Shown in pieces: positions 1 through 7,502 of a stretch of DNA of 64,000 nt. The stretch is taken from contig NZ_JAPMIU010000012.1 in NCBI RefSeq assembly GCF_026410505.1, forward strand, positions 1-64,000, in the 5' to 3' direction. Within the stretch, counting starts at the first letter, position 1, and every line of letters starts with the position of its first letter. A model generated the notes under the pieces. That model made no database searches. It worked only from the letters and a program-made list of their open reading frames with translations, and had not been told where the DNA came from. Source of the DNA: Frateuria hangzhouensis (lineage in GTDB: Bacteria; Pseudomonadota; Gammaproteobacteria; Xanthomonadales; Rhodanobacteraceae). Made by a program: the position numbers and the translations under genes.

Positions 1-36
1 GGCCAGATCGATTGCAATGGTCGTAATCTTGCTCAT
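1..36 (-). CDS. IS110-family transposase, N-terminal fragment (runs off the window)
   Basis: Only the first 12 codons are inside the window, reading MSKITTIAIDLA on the minus strand. A GGAGGG ribosome-binding site lies just upstream (about 42-52). The phrase I-T-T-x-x-I-D-L-A is the usual start of IS110/IS1111 transposases, where the Asp is the first acidic residue of the RuvC-like DEDD catalytic domain. Nothing else of the element is visible, so its completeness and terminal repeats cannot be judged. Family assignment from 12 residues is reasonable but not secure. Confidence 0.55.
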   Translation of the reverse strand, partial: MSKITTIAIDLA

Positions 37-121
37 GACTCGCCCTCCGCATGTGACGGTGAAAGCGTTATCTCACCGCTGGCGCCATGACGCCTAAGTG
101 CGCGGGGGCGAGTCCATGTGA

Positions 122-742
122 TTACGGGCACGTGGACGCCTGCCCGGCGGCGACCGGGCCGGCCACCCGGGCGATCTGCCCGGCAAGGGCCGCCAGCGCG
201 CGCTGGTGGCCCTCGACCAGTGCACCGTAACCGGCCCCGACCGGCTCGCGGACCTGGCTGGTGCAGGCGAGCATGGCCTCGCCCTGCAATTGCCGCACGC
301 TCCAGGCGGCATCGACCAGCGCGTAGTCGCCCGGCACCGAGTCGAAGCGACGCAGGTCGACCTTGATGCGCAACCGCGGCTTGCCGCCGCTGGCCAGCCC
401 GGTCACGTCCGCGGCATGCAGCGCCTGCGCGAGATCGGCCGACAGCGCGCCGCGGACCTCGTCGGCCAGCGGCGCGATCCAGCGTTCGCCCGAGAGCGGT
501 GCCACGCCCTGCCCGCCCTGGCGGATCACCAGTTGCGGCTGGTCGACCTGGGCCGGGATGCCTACTGGCATCAACTCGAACTGGAACGCCGCCGCGGACC
601 CGTTGGCGCTCCCGGCAGCAGGCGCTACCGGCACGCCCGCCCGGGCAGGCGCCATCAACGTGTAATAGCGCGCCGGCTCGGAGGCACAGGCGGCCAGTCC
701 CAGCGCCAGCGCGGCGGCCAGCAGGTGTCGCGTGCGGATCAT
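122..742 (-). CDS. pqiC: PqiC: outer-membrane lipoprotein of the Pqi lipid-transport system
   Basis: This is a 206-residue protein with a lipoprotein signal peptide; the lipobox LGLAAC puts the lipidated Cys at residue 19. The rest matches the ABC-type transport auxiliary lipoprotein family (DUF330, YmbA/PqiC), including the early ARYYTL segment. PqiC anchors the PqiB tunnel at the outer membrane, completing a trans-periplasmic path for lipids. The start codon overlaps the pqiB stop in an ATGA arrangement (739-742), so translation is coupled. It is the last gene of a four-gene minus-strand operon. Confidence 0.9.
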   Translation of the reverse strand: MIRTRHLLAAALALGLAACASEPARYYTLMAPARAGVPVAPAAGSANGSAAAFQFELMPVGIPAQVDQPQLVIRQGGQGVAPLSGERWIAPLADEVRGALSADLAQALHAADVTGLASGGKPRLRIKVDLRRFDSVPGDYALVDAAWSVRQLQGEAMLACTSQVREPVGAGYGALVEGHQRALAALAGQIARVAGPVAAGQASTCP

Positions 743-2418
743 GGCTTGCTCCCTTGCCGGGTGGGCGGATGGGCGCGCTCGGGTGGCGGCGGGTCGTCCG
801 GGCGGCCGCGGATCAGCGCCTCCGGATGCACGCCCAGGTAATCGGTCAGCGCGCGCAGCGAGCGCGCCATCCGGCGCAGCTCGCCCAGCGTGCTGCCCAG
901 GTTCTGCTGCAACGGCGAATCGGCCGACAGTGCGTTGCCGGCGCTGCCCAGCGTGTGCTGCGCACTTTCGAGCGTGCCCCTGAGCTGCGGCAACACCTGG
1001 CCATTGACCTGCTCGAGTGTGCGGTCCAGCTCCGCCAGCGTCCGGTCGAGGTTGTGGCCGATGCTGTCGAACGGGATCTTCTGCACCTTGGTCACGATGT
1101 CGGCCAGTTGCTCCTGCAATTTATCGAAGCTGCCGGGCGCGGTGGGCAGGTCGATCGGCGTCGACTCCATGTCGAACGGGGCCTTTGCCGCCTTGGGCAC
1201 GAAGTCCAGTGCGATGTAGAGCTGGCCGGTCAGCAGGTTGCCGGTACGCGCCTGCGCGCGCAGGCCGTGCGCCACCAGCGGGGCGAACATGCGGCCCAGG
1301 TCGACCCGGCCGTCTTTGGTGCCGGCCTGCGCGGCCAGCTTGTCGTAGGCCTGGCCCAGCCGCTGCGGGTAGATCACCGCACCGACGGTTACCGGGAAGC
1401 GCTCGTGCTTCGCGTCGTAGTCGAGGTTGATCGACACCACGCGGCCGATGTTCATGCCCAGGAACTCCACCGGCGCGTCGACCGCCAGCCCGCGCAGCGT
1501 TTGGTTGAAGCGCATGCGGATGTAGCGCGGCGGGCCGTCCGGCGGCGACATCGCGGTCGCCTCGTCGCCGAACAGCGTGAAGTCGGCATCCTCGGCAGCG
1601 GGCGAATCGTCATGCGGCCCCTTCGGCTCGGCGAAGGCGACGCCGCCGGCGATCACCGTGGCCAGCGACTGCGTGTTGAGCTTCAGGCCGTTGGCGCCCA
1701 GCGACACATCCACGCCGCTGGCGTTCCAGAAGCGCGTATCCCGGGTGACGAAGCGGTCGTTCGGCCCGTCGACGAAGATGCGCAGCGACACGCCCTTGCC
1801 GTCCTTGTCCAGCGTATAGGACACCACGCGGCCCACCTGGATGCGCCGGTAGTAGACCGGCGAGCCGATATCGAGCGAGCCGAGGTCGTCGGTGTGCAAT
1901 TGGAAGCTCTTCCCCGGCGCACCGTTCAACACGGCCGGCGGCATCTCCAGGCCGGTGAATTCGTACTGTTCTTCCTTCGAGTCGCCCACGTCGGCGCCGA
2001 TGAAGGCGCCCGACAGCAACGTGTCGACGCCAGACACCCCGCCCAGCCCGATGCGCGGGCGCACCACCCAGTAGCGCGTGCCCTTGGTAGCGAAACCGTC
2101 GGCGCTCTTGTTGAGCGCCACCTTTACCCGCACCCGCTCGCGGTCGTCCGACAGCTCCAGCCCGGTGACCTTGCCGATCACCACGTTCTTGTACTTGACC
2201 GTGGTCTTGCCCGCCTCCAGCCCTTCGGCGGTCTGGAAGGTGATGCTGATGTCCGGCCCTGCCTGCAGCCAGGCGTGCACTACCAGCGAAAGGCCCACCA
2301 GTGCCGCCAGCACCGGCACCAGCCAGATCAGCGAAAGGCTGAAGCGGTGCTTGCGCACCACCGGTTCGGGCAAGTCGTCGCGCGGCGCCTGTCCGGTGCC
2401 CGGCGTCTGCTCAGTCAT
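739..2418 (-). CDS. pqiB: PqiB: MCE-domain intermembrane transport protein
   Basis: About 559 residues. A short cytoplasmic N-terminus is followed by one membrane helix (around residues 25-46, LSLIWLVPVLAALVG) and then a periplasmic part with three MCE/MlaD repeats, near 53-145, 160-280 and 298-360. A long helical C-terminal region follows. PqiB hexamers form a tube that shuttles lipids between inner and outer membranes. I chose ATG 2418 (MTEQTPG) as the start. An in-frame ATG at 2430 would add four residues and overlap the upstream gene by 20 bases. Length and domain order agree with E. coli PqiB. Confidence 0.9.
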   Translation of the reverse strand: MTEQTPGTGQAPRDDLPEPVVRKHRFSLSLIWLVPVLAALVGLSLVVHAWLQAGPDISITFQTAEGLEAGKTTVKYKNVVIGKVTGLELSDDRERVRVKVALNKSADGFATKGTRYWVVRPRIGLGGVSGVDTLLSGAFIGADVGDSKEEQYEFTGLEMPPAVLNGAPGKSFQLHTDDLGSLDIGSPVYYRRIQVGRVVSYTLDKDGKGVSLRIFVDGPNDRFVTRDTRFWNASGVDVSLGANGLKLNTQSLATVIAGGVAFAEPKGPHDDSPAAEDADFTLFGDEATAMSPPDGPPRYIRMRFNQTLRGLAVDAPVEFLGMNIGRVVSINLDYDAKHERFPVTVGAVIYPQRLGQAYDKLAAQAGTKDGRVDLGRMFAPLVAHGLRAQARTGNLLTGQLYIALDFVPKAAKAPFDMESTPIDLPTAPGSFDKLQEQLADIVTKVQKIPFDSIGHNLDRTLAELDRTLEQVNGQVLPQLRGTLESAQHTLGSAGNALSADSPLQQNLGSTLGELRRMARSLRALTDYLGVHPEALIRGRPDDPPPPERAHPPTRQGSKP

Positions 2419-3031
2419 GGTCGGGTCCATCCCACATCAGTCGAGGATCGAAACTCATCGAGGCGAACATCGTAAGTATCACGGTCAGGCCGAAGAACAC
2501 CACGCCGGGCAGCGGCTCGACCTGGCTGAAGAAGCCGAAGCGCACCAGCGCGGTAAGCAATGCCACCACGAACACGTCCAGCATCGACCAGTAGCCGATC
2601 ACCTCGACCGCGCGATACAGCTTGGCGCGCTGGCGCAGCGCCCAGTCGCTGTCGCGCTGGGTGGTCACCAGCAGCGTGCCCAGCACCAGGAACTTGGTCA
2701 TCGGCACCACGATCGAGGCGGTGAACACGATCACTGCCAGGCTCGGCGAGCCCTTCACCCACAGCTCCACCACGCCGCTGATGATGGTGTTGTCGTCGGC
2801 GTCGCCCAGGCTCATCGTGCGCATGATCGGCAGCACGTTGGCCGGGATGTACAGGATGAACGCGGCGATCAGCAGTGCCCAGGTACGCCCGAGGCTGCCC
2901 TGCTTGCGCCGGTGCAACGCCGCGCCGCAGCGCGGGCAGGCAGCATCATCGCCCGCCGGCTCGCGACAAACCAGGCCGCACACGTGGCAGCCGATGATTC
3001 CCAGCTCGTGCGCGCGCGGGGCGGCGCTCAC
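2411..3031 (-). CDS. pqiA: PqiA-like inner-membrane protein (second half-PqiA)
   Basis: About 206 residues with a GTG start at 3031 that overlaps the stop of the preceding pqiA gene (GTGA, 3028-3031). The N-terminus carries two CxxC pairs (CHVCGLVC and CPRCG), a rubredoxin-like metal site. Four hydrophobic helices follow, including the family motif VLPIMRTMSLG. In E. coli the two PqiA modules are one polypeptide; here they are two consecutive genes. A longer frame opens upstream, but it reads out of phase through the first pqiA gene and is not real. Confidence 0.88.
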   Translation of the reverse strand: MSAAPRAHELGIIGCHVCGLVCREPAGDDAACPRCGAALHRRKQGSLGRTWALLIAAFILYIPANVLPIMRTMSLGDADDNTIISGVVELWVKGSPSLAVIVFTASIVVPMTKFLVLGTLLVTTQRDSDWALRQRAKLYRAVEVIGYWSMLDVFVVALLTALVRFGFFSQVEPLPGVVFFGLTVILTMFASMSFDPRLMWDGPDHD

Positions 3032-3702
3032 GCGTCCGGCTCCGTCGCGTCCCACAGCCGGCGCAGGTCGATGCCGGAAAAGATCGTGATCAGCAGCGTC
3101 AGCACGCCGTAGGCCCAGATGCCCGGGTCCGCCTGCACGTCGAAGTACGCGCGCGCCTTGACGATGGACACCAGCGCGCCGAGCACGAATACCTCGGTCA
3201 TGGTCCACGGCTGCAGGTAGTGCAGCGTGCGCATGATGGGCGCGAAGCCCGGCGCGCGGCGGCCGTCGCGGGCGAACAGCAACACCCAACCCAGCATCAG
3301 CATCTTGTTGAGCGGAAAGAAGAAAAGCGTGGCCGCCGCAACCACCGAGACCACCTGCGAGCTCTGCTCCCACATCGTCAGGATCATGCCCCACAGCGTG
3401 GCGCTGCTCTGCTGCGCGCCCAGGCCCAGGGTCACCACCGGCCAGACGTTGGCGATCACGAACACGATCAGCGCAGTGAGCACCAGCGCCAGCATGCCGC
3501 CGGCATCGAGCGCGTGCCAGCGGGCCAGCAAGGCGCCACAGCGCACGCAGCGGATCTCCTCGCCGGGCGCCAGCGGGCGGCTGCGGTGGACCGTATCGCA
3601 GTGCTCGCAGATCAGCAGCGCGGCGGCTGGCGCGCGCACCTGTCCGTGCGCGACGTCGTCCGCGTCGCCGGTGCCTGCGAGGCCGTGCCCTGGCGTACTC
3701 AT
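3028..3702 (-). CDS. pqiA: PqiA-like inner-membrane protein (first half-PqiA)
   Basis: About 224 residues starting MSTPGHG at 3702. A zinc-ribbon-like pair of cysteine motifs (CEHC, residues ~32-35, and CVRC) precedes four membrane helices with the conserved ANVWPVVTL segment. It is the first gene of the pqi operon. PqiA partners PqiB in the inner membrane and is thought to load lipid into the PqiB tunnel. The start was set by the loss of similarity upstream and a GAG-rich Shine-Dalgarno. The frame stays open to 4878, but that part is antisense to the thioredoxin gene. Confidence 0.88.
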   Translation of the reverse strand: MSTPGHGLAGTGDADDVAHGQVRAPAAALLICEHCDTVHRSRPLAPGEEIRCVRCGALLARWHALDAGGMLALVLTALIVFVIANVWPVVTLGLGAQQSSATLWGMILTMWEQSSQVVSVVAAATLFFFPLNKMLMLGWVLLFARDGRRAPGFAPIMRTLHYLQPWTMTEVFVLGALVSIVKARAYFDVQADPGIWAYGVLTLLITIFSGIDLRRLWDATEPDA

Positions 3703-3861
3703 CGGCTCATTCTCGCAAATTGGACACAAGGGAGCGCGAAGCTTTGCATCTTCGCAGCCGCGCCTGCGCTCCCTCGCGTGGAAAGCGGCGACGAGACGGG
3801 TGGTGCACTTGATATGCTGGCCGACGCCCCGACCTGAACCGTTCCCTTGCAGGAGACTCCC

Positions 3862-4725
3862 GTGACCGACGCCGTCCAAGCCCACGTTTTCGACATCGAC
3901 ACGGCCAACTTCGAAACCGAGGTGCTGCGCGCGTCGATGACCACGCCGGTACTGGTCGATTTCTGGGCGCCCTGGTGCGGCCCCTGCAAGACCCTTGGAC
4001 CGATGCTGGAAAAGCTCGCCGCCGAGTACAACGGCGCGTTCCGGCTGGGCAAGGTGGACGTGGACAACAACCAGGAGCTGGCCGCGATGTTCGGCGTCCG
4101 CTCCATCCCCACCGTGATGATGGTCAAGGACGGGCAACTGCTCGATGGTTTCGCCGGCGCACTGCCCGAGGGCCAGTTGCGCGAATTCCTGTCGCGCCAC
4201 GTGCAGCCGCTGGAGGGCGATGCACCGGCCGAGCCGGAAGCGGACGCGCCGGAAGACCCCGCGCAGGCGATCAACCGCCTGCAGCAGGAAATCGCCGCCG
4301 ACGCCGACCGCCCCGAACTCAAGCTCGACCTCGCCCTGGCGCTGATGCGCAATGGCCAGGCCGAGGCTGCCGAGTCGGAACTCAACGCGCTGCCCGCCAA
4401 CCTGGCCACCGACGCCCGCGCCGTGCGCCTGCGCAGCCAGCTGGACCTGGCCCGCGCGCTGGAAGGCGCGCCCGCGCTGGCCGAACTGCGCCAGCGCGTG
4501 CAGGCCGACCCGGCTGACTGGGCCGCGCGCGACCTGCTCGGCGTGCGCCTGCTGCTGGAAGACGATCCGGCCGCCGGGCTGGACCAGTTCCTGGCGATCC
4601 TGGAGAAAGCCCGCGACTGGAGCGACGGCGCCGCGAAGAAGCGCCTGCTGGCTGCCTTCGCCACGCTGGACGACGCCGAACTGGTCGGCCGCTACCGCCG
4701 CCGCATGGCCTCGCTGCTGTTCTGA
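3862..4725 (+). CDS. cnoX: Thioredoxin/TPR co-chaperone of the CnoX (YbbN) family
   Basis: 287 residues. An N-terminal thioredoxin domain (about 8-115) has the active site WCGPCK, Cys39 and Cys42, and the cis-proline segment RSIPTVM. The rest is a helical TPR-like C-terminal half (about 135-285). CnoX is a holdase that protects proteins from hypochlorous-acid oxidation and hands them to GroEL. E. coli CnoX has lost the first cysteine, while this one keeps the full CGPC and could act as a reductase. Start: GTG 3862 lies six bases after AGGAG; the TTG at 3847 lies before that site. It is transcribed divergently from the pqi operon. Confidence 0.9.
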   Translation: MTDAVQAHVFDIDTANFETEVLRASMTTPVLVDFWAPWCGPCKTLGPMLEKLAAEYNGAFRLGKVDVDNNQELAAMFGVRSIPTVMMVKDGQLLDGFAGALPEGQLREFLSRHVQPLEGDAPAEPEADAPEDPAQAINRLQQEIAADADRPELKLDLALALMRNGQAEAAESELNALPANLATDARAVRLRSQLDLARALEGAPALAELRQRVQADPADWAARDLLGVRLLLEDDPAAGLDQFLAILEKARDWSDGAAKKRLLAAFATLDDAELVGRYRRRMASLLF

Positions 4726-4798
4726 CCCTGAGGCGTGTGCCTGCAGGGACCTCGAAAACGCGCTGAAGATGCCGGCCCCGCCCGCCGTGCGGGAAACC

Positions 4799-4879
4799 TG
4801 TAGGAGCCCACTTGTGGGCGATGCTTCCGGCTTTAGATGTGCACCAGAACAAATGCATCGCCCACAAGTGGGCTCCAAC
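4799..4879. repeat. REP-like inverted repeat, family A, copy 1
   Basis: Two inverted arms, TAGGAGCCCACTTGTGGGCG and its complement ending GGGCTCC, enclose a ~35-base centre. Each arm is itself a small palindrome (CCCACTTGTGGG). It sits alone in the 280-base gap between the CnoX-type gene and the thioesterase-fold gene. Related pairs recur at least nine times in the window. Confidence 0.85.
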
Positions 4880-4908
4880 GGACGGGTGATGTCCCGATCC
4901 GCCAGTTC

Positions 4909-4956
4909 GGTTCGCGATCAAAGATGGCACCGGGTCAGCGGAGTTTTTCGGGGTCT
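4909..4956. repeat. Extension block of the family A repeat, copy 1
   Basis: A segment beginning GTTCGCGATCAAAGATGG and ending GGAGTTTTTCGGGGTC is nearly identical to 51509-51557. Both copies lie 30-60 bases downstream of a family A pair. A degenerate inverted version (GGACCTCGAAAACGC) lies on the far side of the pair near 4747. The repeat unit is therefore larger than the palindrome itself. Confidence 0.7.
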
Positions 4957-5008
4957 CGCCCATACGCGCGCGTACGTTAGACTGGCGCTTTCCCCGCCAA
5001 GCCCACCC

Positions 5009-5473
5009 ATGCGCCCCGCCACCTTCCGCCGCCTGCTCAACCTCTGGCCGCCGTTCCTGTTCAACAGCATTCGCGTGCTGCACCTGGCCGAGGACTGGAG
5101 CGAGGCTCGCGTGGCGCTGCGGCTGCGCCCGTGGAACCGCAACTACGTGCGCAGCCAGTTCGGCGGCAACCTGTTCTCGATGACCGACCCGTTCTGGATG
5201 CTGCTGGCGATGCACAAGCTGGGCAGCGACTACTACGTGTGGGACAAGGCCGGCGCGATCGACTTCGTGGCACCCGGCCGCGAAGACGTCTTCGCATCGT
5301 TCCACCTCGATGAGGCTACCGTCGAAGAACTGCGCACGGCCGCCGCCGGCGGCGAGAAGGTGCTGCGCTGGTTCGAAACCGAGGTCGCTACCGCCTCGGG
5401 CGACGTCGTCGCCCGCGTGCGCAAGCAGCTCTACGTGCGACTCAAGCCCAAGGCGCGCGCCGACCAGGGCTGA
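5009..5473 (+). CDS. DUF4442 (hotdog-fold, thioesterase-like) protein
   Basis: 154 residues starting MRPATFRRLLN at 5009. The sequence fits the DUF4442/YiiD-like hotdog family: a helical N-terminus, the motif NYVRSQFGGNLFSMTDPF, and a C-terminal strand region (KQLYVRLKPK). Members are assumed to be acyl-thioester hydrolases or binders, but the substrate is not known. It stands alone, with a family A repeat upstream and a convergent gene downstream 8 bases away. The open frame upstream of 5009 runs through repeat DNA and was rejected. Confidence 0.75.
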   Translation: MRPATFRRLLNLWPPFLFNSIRVLHLAEDWSEARVALRLRPWNRNYVRSQFGGNLFSMTDPFWMLLAMHKLGSDYYVWDKAGAIDFVAPGREDVFASFHLDEATVEELRTAAAGGEKVLRWFETEVATASGDVVARVRKQLYVRLKPKARADQG

Positions 5474-5481
5474 AACCCACG

Positions 5482-6138
5482 CTACCCATCGCGCTCGAAG
5501 CAGGCGATCTCCTCGAGCGCCGCTTCGGCCTTGCGCACCGCCTTGCCAGCGGCGTTGTCGGTGATCCAGCGCATGCGTCCGGTCCAGTGCGCAAGCAACA
5601 CCACCATCAGTACCAGCGCCAGCGAAATCCAGCCGCATATCACCAGCCAGCCCACGAAGGCGGGCCAGCGGGCCCAGACATCGACGCCGATTTCCCAGTG
5701 GATCTCCATCAGCAGCAGGGGAATCCACACGAAGCTGCCGACTACCGCGAACACCGGTGCCTCGATCCGCACGCGCCATGCACGCAGCTGTGCGAGGCGC
5801 CGCTGGATATCGAGCACCGGCGCGGTGTAGTCGATCTCCAGCACTAGGTGGAGGATGCGGCCGGCGAACGCGACCATGACGATGCCGAACACCTGCACGG
5901 TCACGCCCAGCACGATCCGGTGCAGTGTCTCCAGATGGCCGGCCCAATAGGCCGTGCCGAGCAGCATGAAGAGCACGCCGAAGGCGATCTGGATCGCCTG
6001 GCCCCACACCAGCGGCCGCAGGCCGTGGCGCAGCTTGTCCAGCCGCCGCTCGCGGTAAAGCCTGAGGTTGAGCGCCTGTTGCCGATCCAGCCGCTGGTTG
6101 AGCTGTTGCCAGGCCAGCTTCATCTCGTCCAGTTCCAT
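5482..6138 (-). CDS. Four-helix membrane protein coupled to an ECF sigma factor
   Basis: 218 residues. A hydrophilic N-terminal ~45 residues (MELDEMKLAWQQLNQRLD...) is followed by four predicted membrane helices in two pairs, near 48-70 and 78-100, then 128-148 and 160-190. A charged C-terminal tail completes it. No named domain is recognised. The start (GGAG seven bases upstream) lies two bases after the sigma-factor stop, so the two are co-translated. This placement makes it a candidate membrane anti-sigma or sensor partner, though it lacks an obvious zinc-binding anti-sigma motif. That role is inference only. Confidence 0.7.
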   Translation of the reverse strand: MELDEMKLAWQQLNQRLDRQQALNLRLYRERRLDKLRHGLRPLVWGQAIQIAFGVLFMLLGTAYWAGHLETLHRIVLGVTVQVFGIVMVAFAGRILHLVLEIDYTAPVLDIQRRLAQLRAWRVRIEAPVFAVVGSFVWIPLLLMEIHWEIGVDVWARWPAFVGWLVICGWISLALVLMVVLLAHWTGRMRWITDNAAGKAVRKAEAALEEIACFERDG

Positions 6139-6140
6139 GA

Positions 6141-6659
6141 TCACGCTCCGGTGGTGGCCGCGGGCGCCATCCGGCCGCGCAGCCGTTGCTTGATACGGCC
6201 GATCTTCGTGGCCACGTTGGTTTCGCTGATGCCCAGCACCTGGGCGATCTCGGCGTAGCTGCGATCTTCCAGATACAGCAGGATCAACGCGCGATTGAGC
6301 GGATCGAGCTGCCCGATGAAGGCATGGAGCGCCGCCAACCGCTCGTCCGGCTGCGCCACGTCCGCTTCGCCGGGCAGTTCCAGATGCGCGGCGTCGAGCG
6401 GCTCCAGGGGTTCCCCGCGATTGGCCCGACGGGCGTGCGAGATGGCCACGTTGAGCGCCACGCGGTACATCCAGGTCGAGAATTTCGCGCGCGCGGCGTC
6501 GTAGTGGCCGAAGGAGCGCCACAACTGCACCGCGATCTCCTGCGCCAGATCGTCACGATCCGCGCTGCCGCGGGCATAGGCGCGAGCGATCTTGAACACG
6601 ATGCCGCGGTGTTCCTGCAGCAGCGTCTCGAACTGGCGTTGTCGGTGGCGGTCGGTCAT
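6141..6659 (-). CDS. ECF-type RNA polymerase sigma factor
   Basis: 172 residues starting MTDRHRQRQF. Sigma region 2 covers about 10-75 (DRDDLAQEIAVQLWRSF, the core-binding and -10 helix). Sigma-70 region 4 covers about 110-165, with a helix-turn-helix in RSYAEIAQVLGISETNVATK. Group IV (ECF) sigma factors redirect polymerase to small stress or envelope regulons. The gene is first in a two-gene unit with the membrane protein at 5482-6138. A purine-rich GGGGAAAGGGA lies upstream. The target promoter cannot be told from this window. Confidence 0.88.
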   Translation of the reverse strand: MTDRHRQRQFETLLQEHRGIVFKIARAYARGSADRDDLAQEIAVQLWRSFGHYDAARAKFSTWMYRVALNVAISHARRANRGEPLEPLDAAHLELPGEADVAQPDERLAALHAFIGQLDPLNRALILLYLEDRSYAEIAQVLGISETNVATKIGRIKQRLRGRMAPAATTGA

Positions 6660-6762
6660 GGCGTGACGGGATCCCTTTCCCCCATGATTCGCGACCCGCG
6701 GGAAAAAATCACACACGCGGTGCGGCCTACAATGCATGCCGCACCTCCGCCTGCGAACCGCC

Positions 6763-7416
6763 ATGCCGCGCCTGCGCCTCAAACGCTACCTGATTACCGG
6801 ACTGCTGACCTTTATCCCGCTGTGGGTCACCTGGACGGTGTTCCGGCTCGTGCTGGGCTTCCTGGCCGGCATCGGTGCGCCCATGGTGGCCGCCGCGCTC
6901 GGTGCCCTGGCGCTGGTGGCGCCGCAGACGGCCACGGCGCTGGGCGATGCCTGGCTGACCTCGATCCTGGCGCTGCTGATCACCCTGCTGGCGCTCTACC
7001 TGCTTGGCTTCCTGGCCAGCCGCGTGATCGGCCAGCGGTTGCTGGATGCATTCGACACGCTGTTGCAGCGCATCCCGCTGGTGCAGACCATCTACGGCGG
7101 CACCAAGAAGCTGATGGCGGTGCTGCAGCAGAAACCTTCGGGCGTGCAGCGGGTGGTACTGGTCGACTTTCCGCACCCGGGTACCAAGGTGATCGGCTTC
7201 GTCACGCGGCTGATGACCGAAGAGCGCTCCGGCCGCGAGATGGCGGCGGTGTTCGTGCCGACCACGCCCAACCCCACCGGCGGCTTCCTGCTGACCCTGC
7301 CGGTGGACGCGGTCACCCCTACCGACTGGACCATGGACCAGGGCATGGCCTTCATCATTTCCGGTGGCGCGGTCGCACCCGATACGCTACCGGCGGTCGA
7401 CCGCAAGCCGCTGTAG
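6763..7416 (+). CDS. DUF502 membrane protein
   Basis: 217 residues starting MPRLRLKRYLITGLL; an upstream in-frame ATG at 6736 is possible. There are two membrane regions (about 8-30 and 66-90), then a soluble C-terminal domain with the family signatures RIPLVQTIYGGTKKL and FVPTTPNPTGGF. Family members are uncharacterised inner-membrane proteins. It is transcribed divergently from the sigma factor. The stop codon TAG (7414-7416) is the TAG of a family A repeat (TGTAGGAGC), so the repeat forms the end of the gene. Confidence 0.85.
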   Translation: MPRLRLKRYLITGLLTFIPLWVTWTVFRLVLGFLAGIGAPMVAAALGALALVAPQTATALGDAWLTSILALLITLLALYLLGFLASRVIGQRLLDAFDTLLQRIPLVQTIYGGTKKLMAVLQQKPSGVQRVVLVDFPHPGTKVIGFVTRLMTEERSGREMAAVFVPTTPNPTGGFLLTLPVDAVTPTDWTMDQGMAFIISGGAVAPDTLPAVDRKPL

Positions 7417-7492
7417 GAGCGCGCGCACCCGTGCGCGGCTCCGCCGGCGTTGATGCTTCATTGGCCTTTCGCGCACGAGTGCGCTCCTACAT
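7412..7492. repeat. REP-like inverted repeat, family A, copy 2
   Basis: Arms TGTAGGAGCGCGCGCACC and the complement GTGCGCTCCTACA surround a ~40-base centre. The left arm contains the stop codon of the DUF502 gene, and the right arm ends 10 bases before the next start codon. The pair fills the whole gap between the two genes. Confidence 0.8.
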
Positions 7493-7502
7493 AGGGATAA
7501 GC

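Noticed and set aside
6728-6733. TACAAT as the -10 of the DUF502 gene
   Set aside because: The hexamer is good, but no -35 is present at workable spacing and it overlaps a possible upstream start codon; left out as a feature.
6186-7502. Open frame joining the sigma-factor region to the M14 peptidase (1038 codons)
   Set aside because: The protein-like part begins with a signal peptide at 7503; upstream it is out of phase with two real genes and runs through a repeat.
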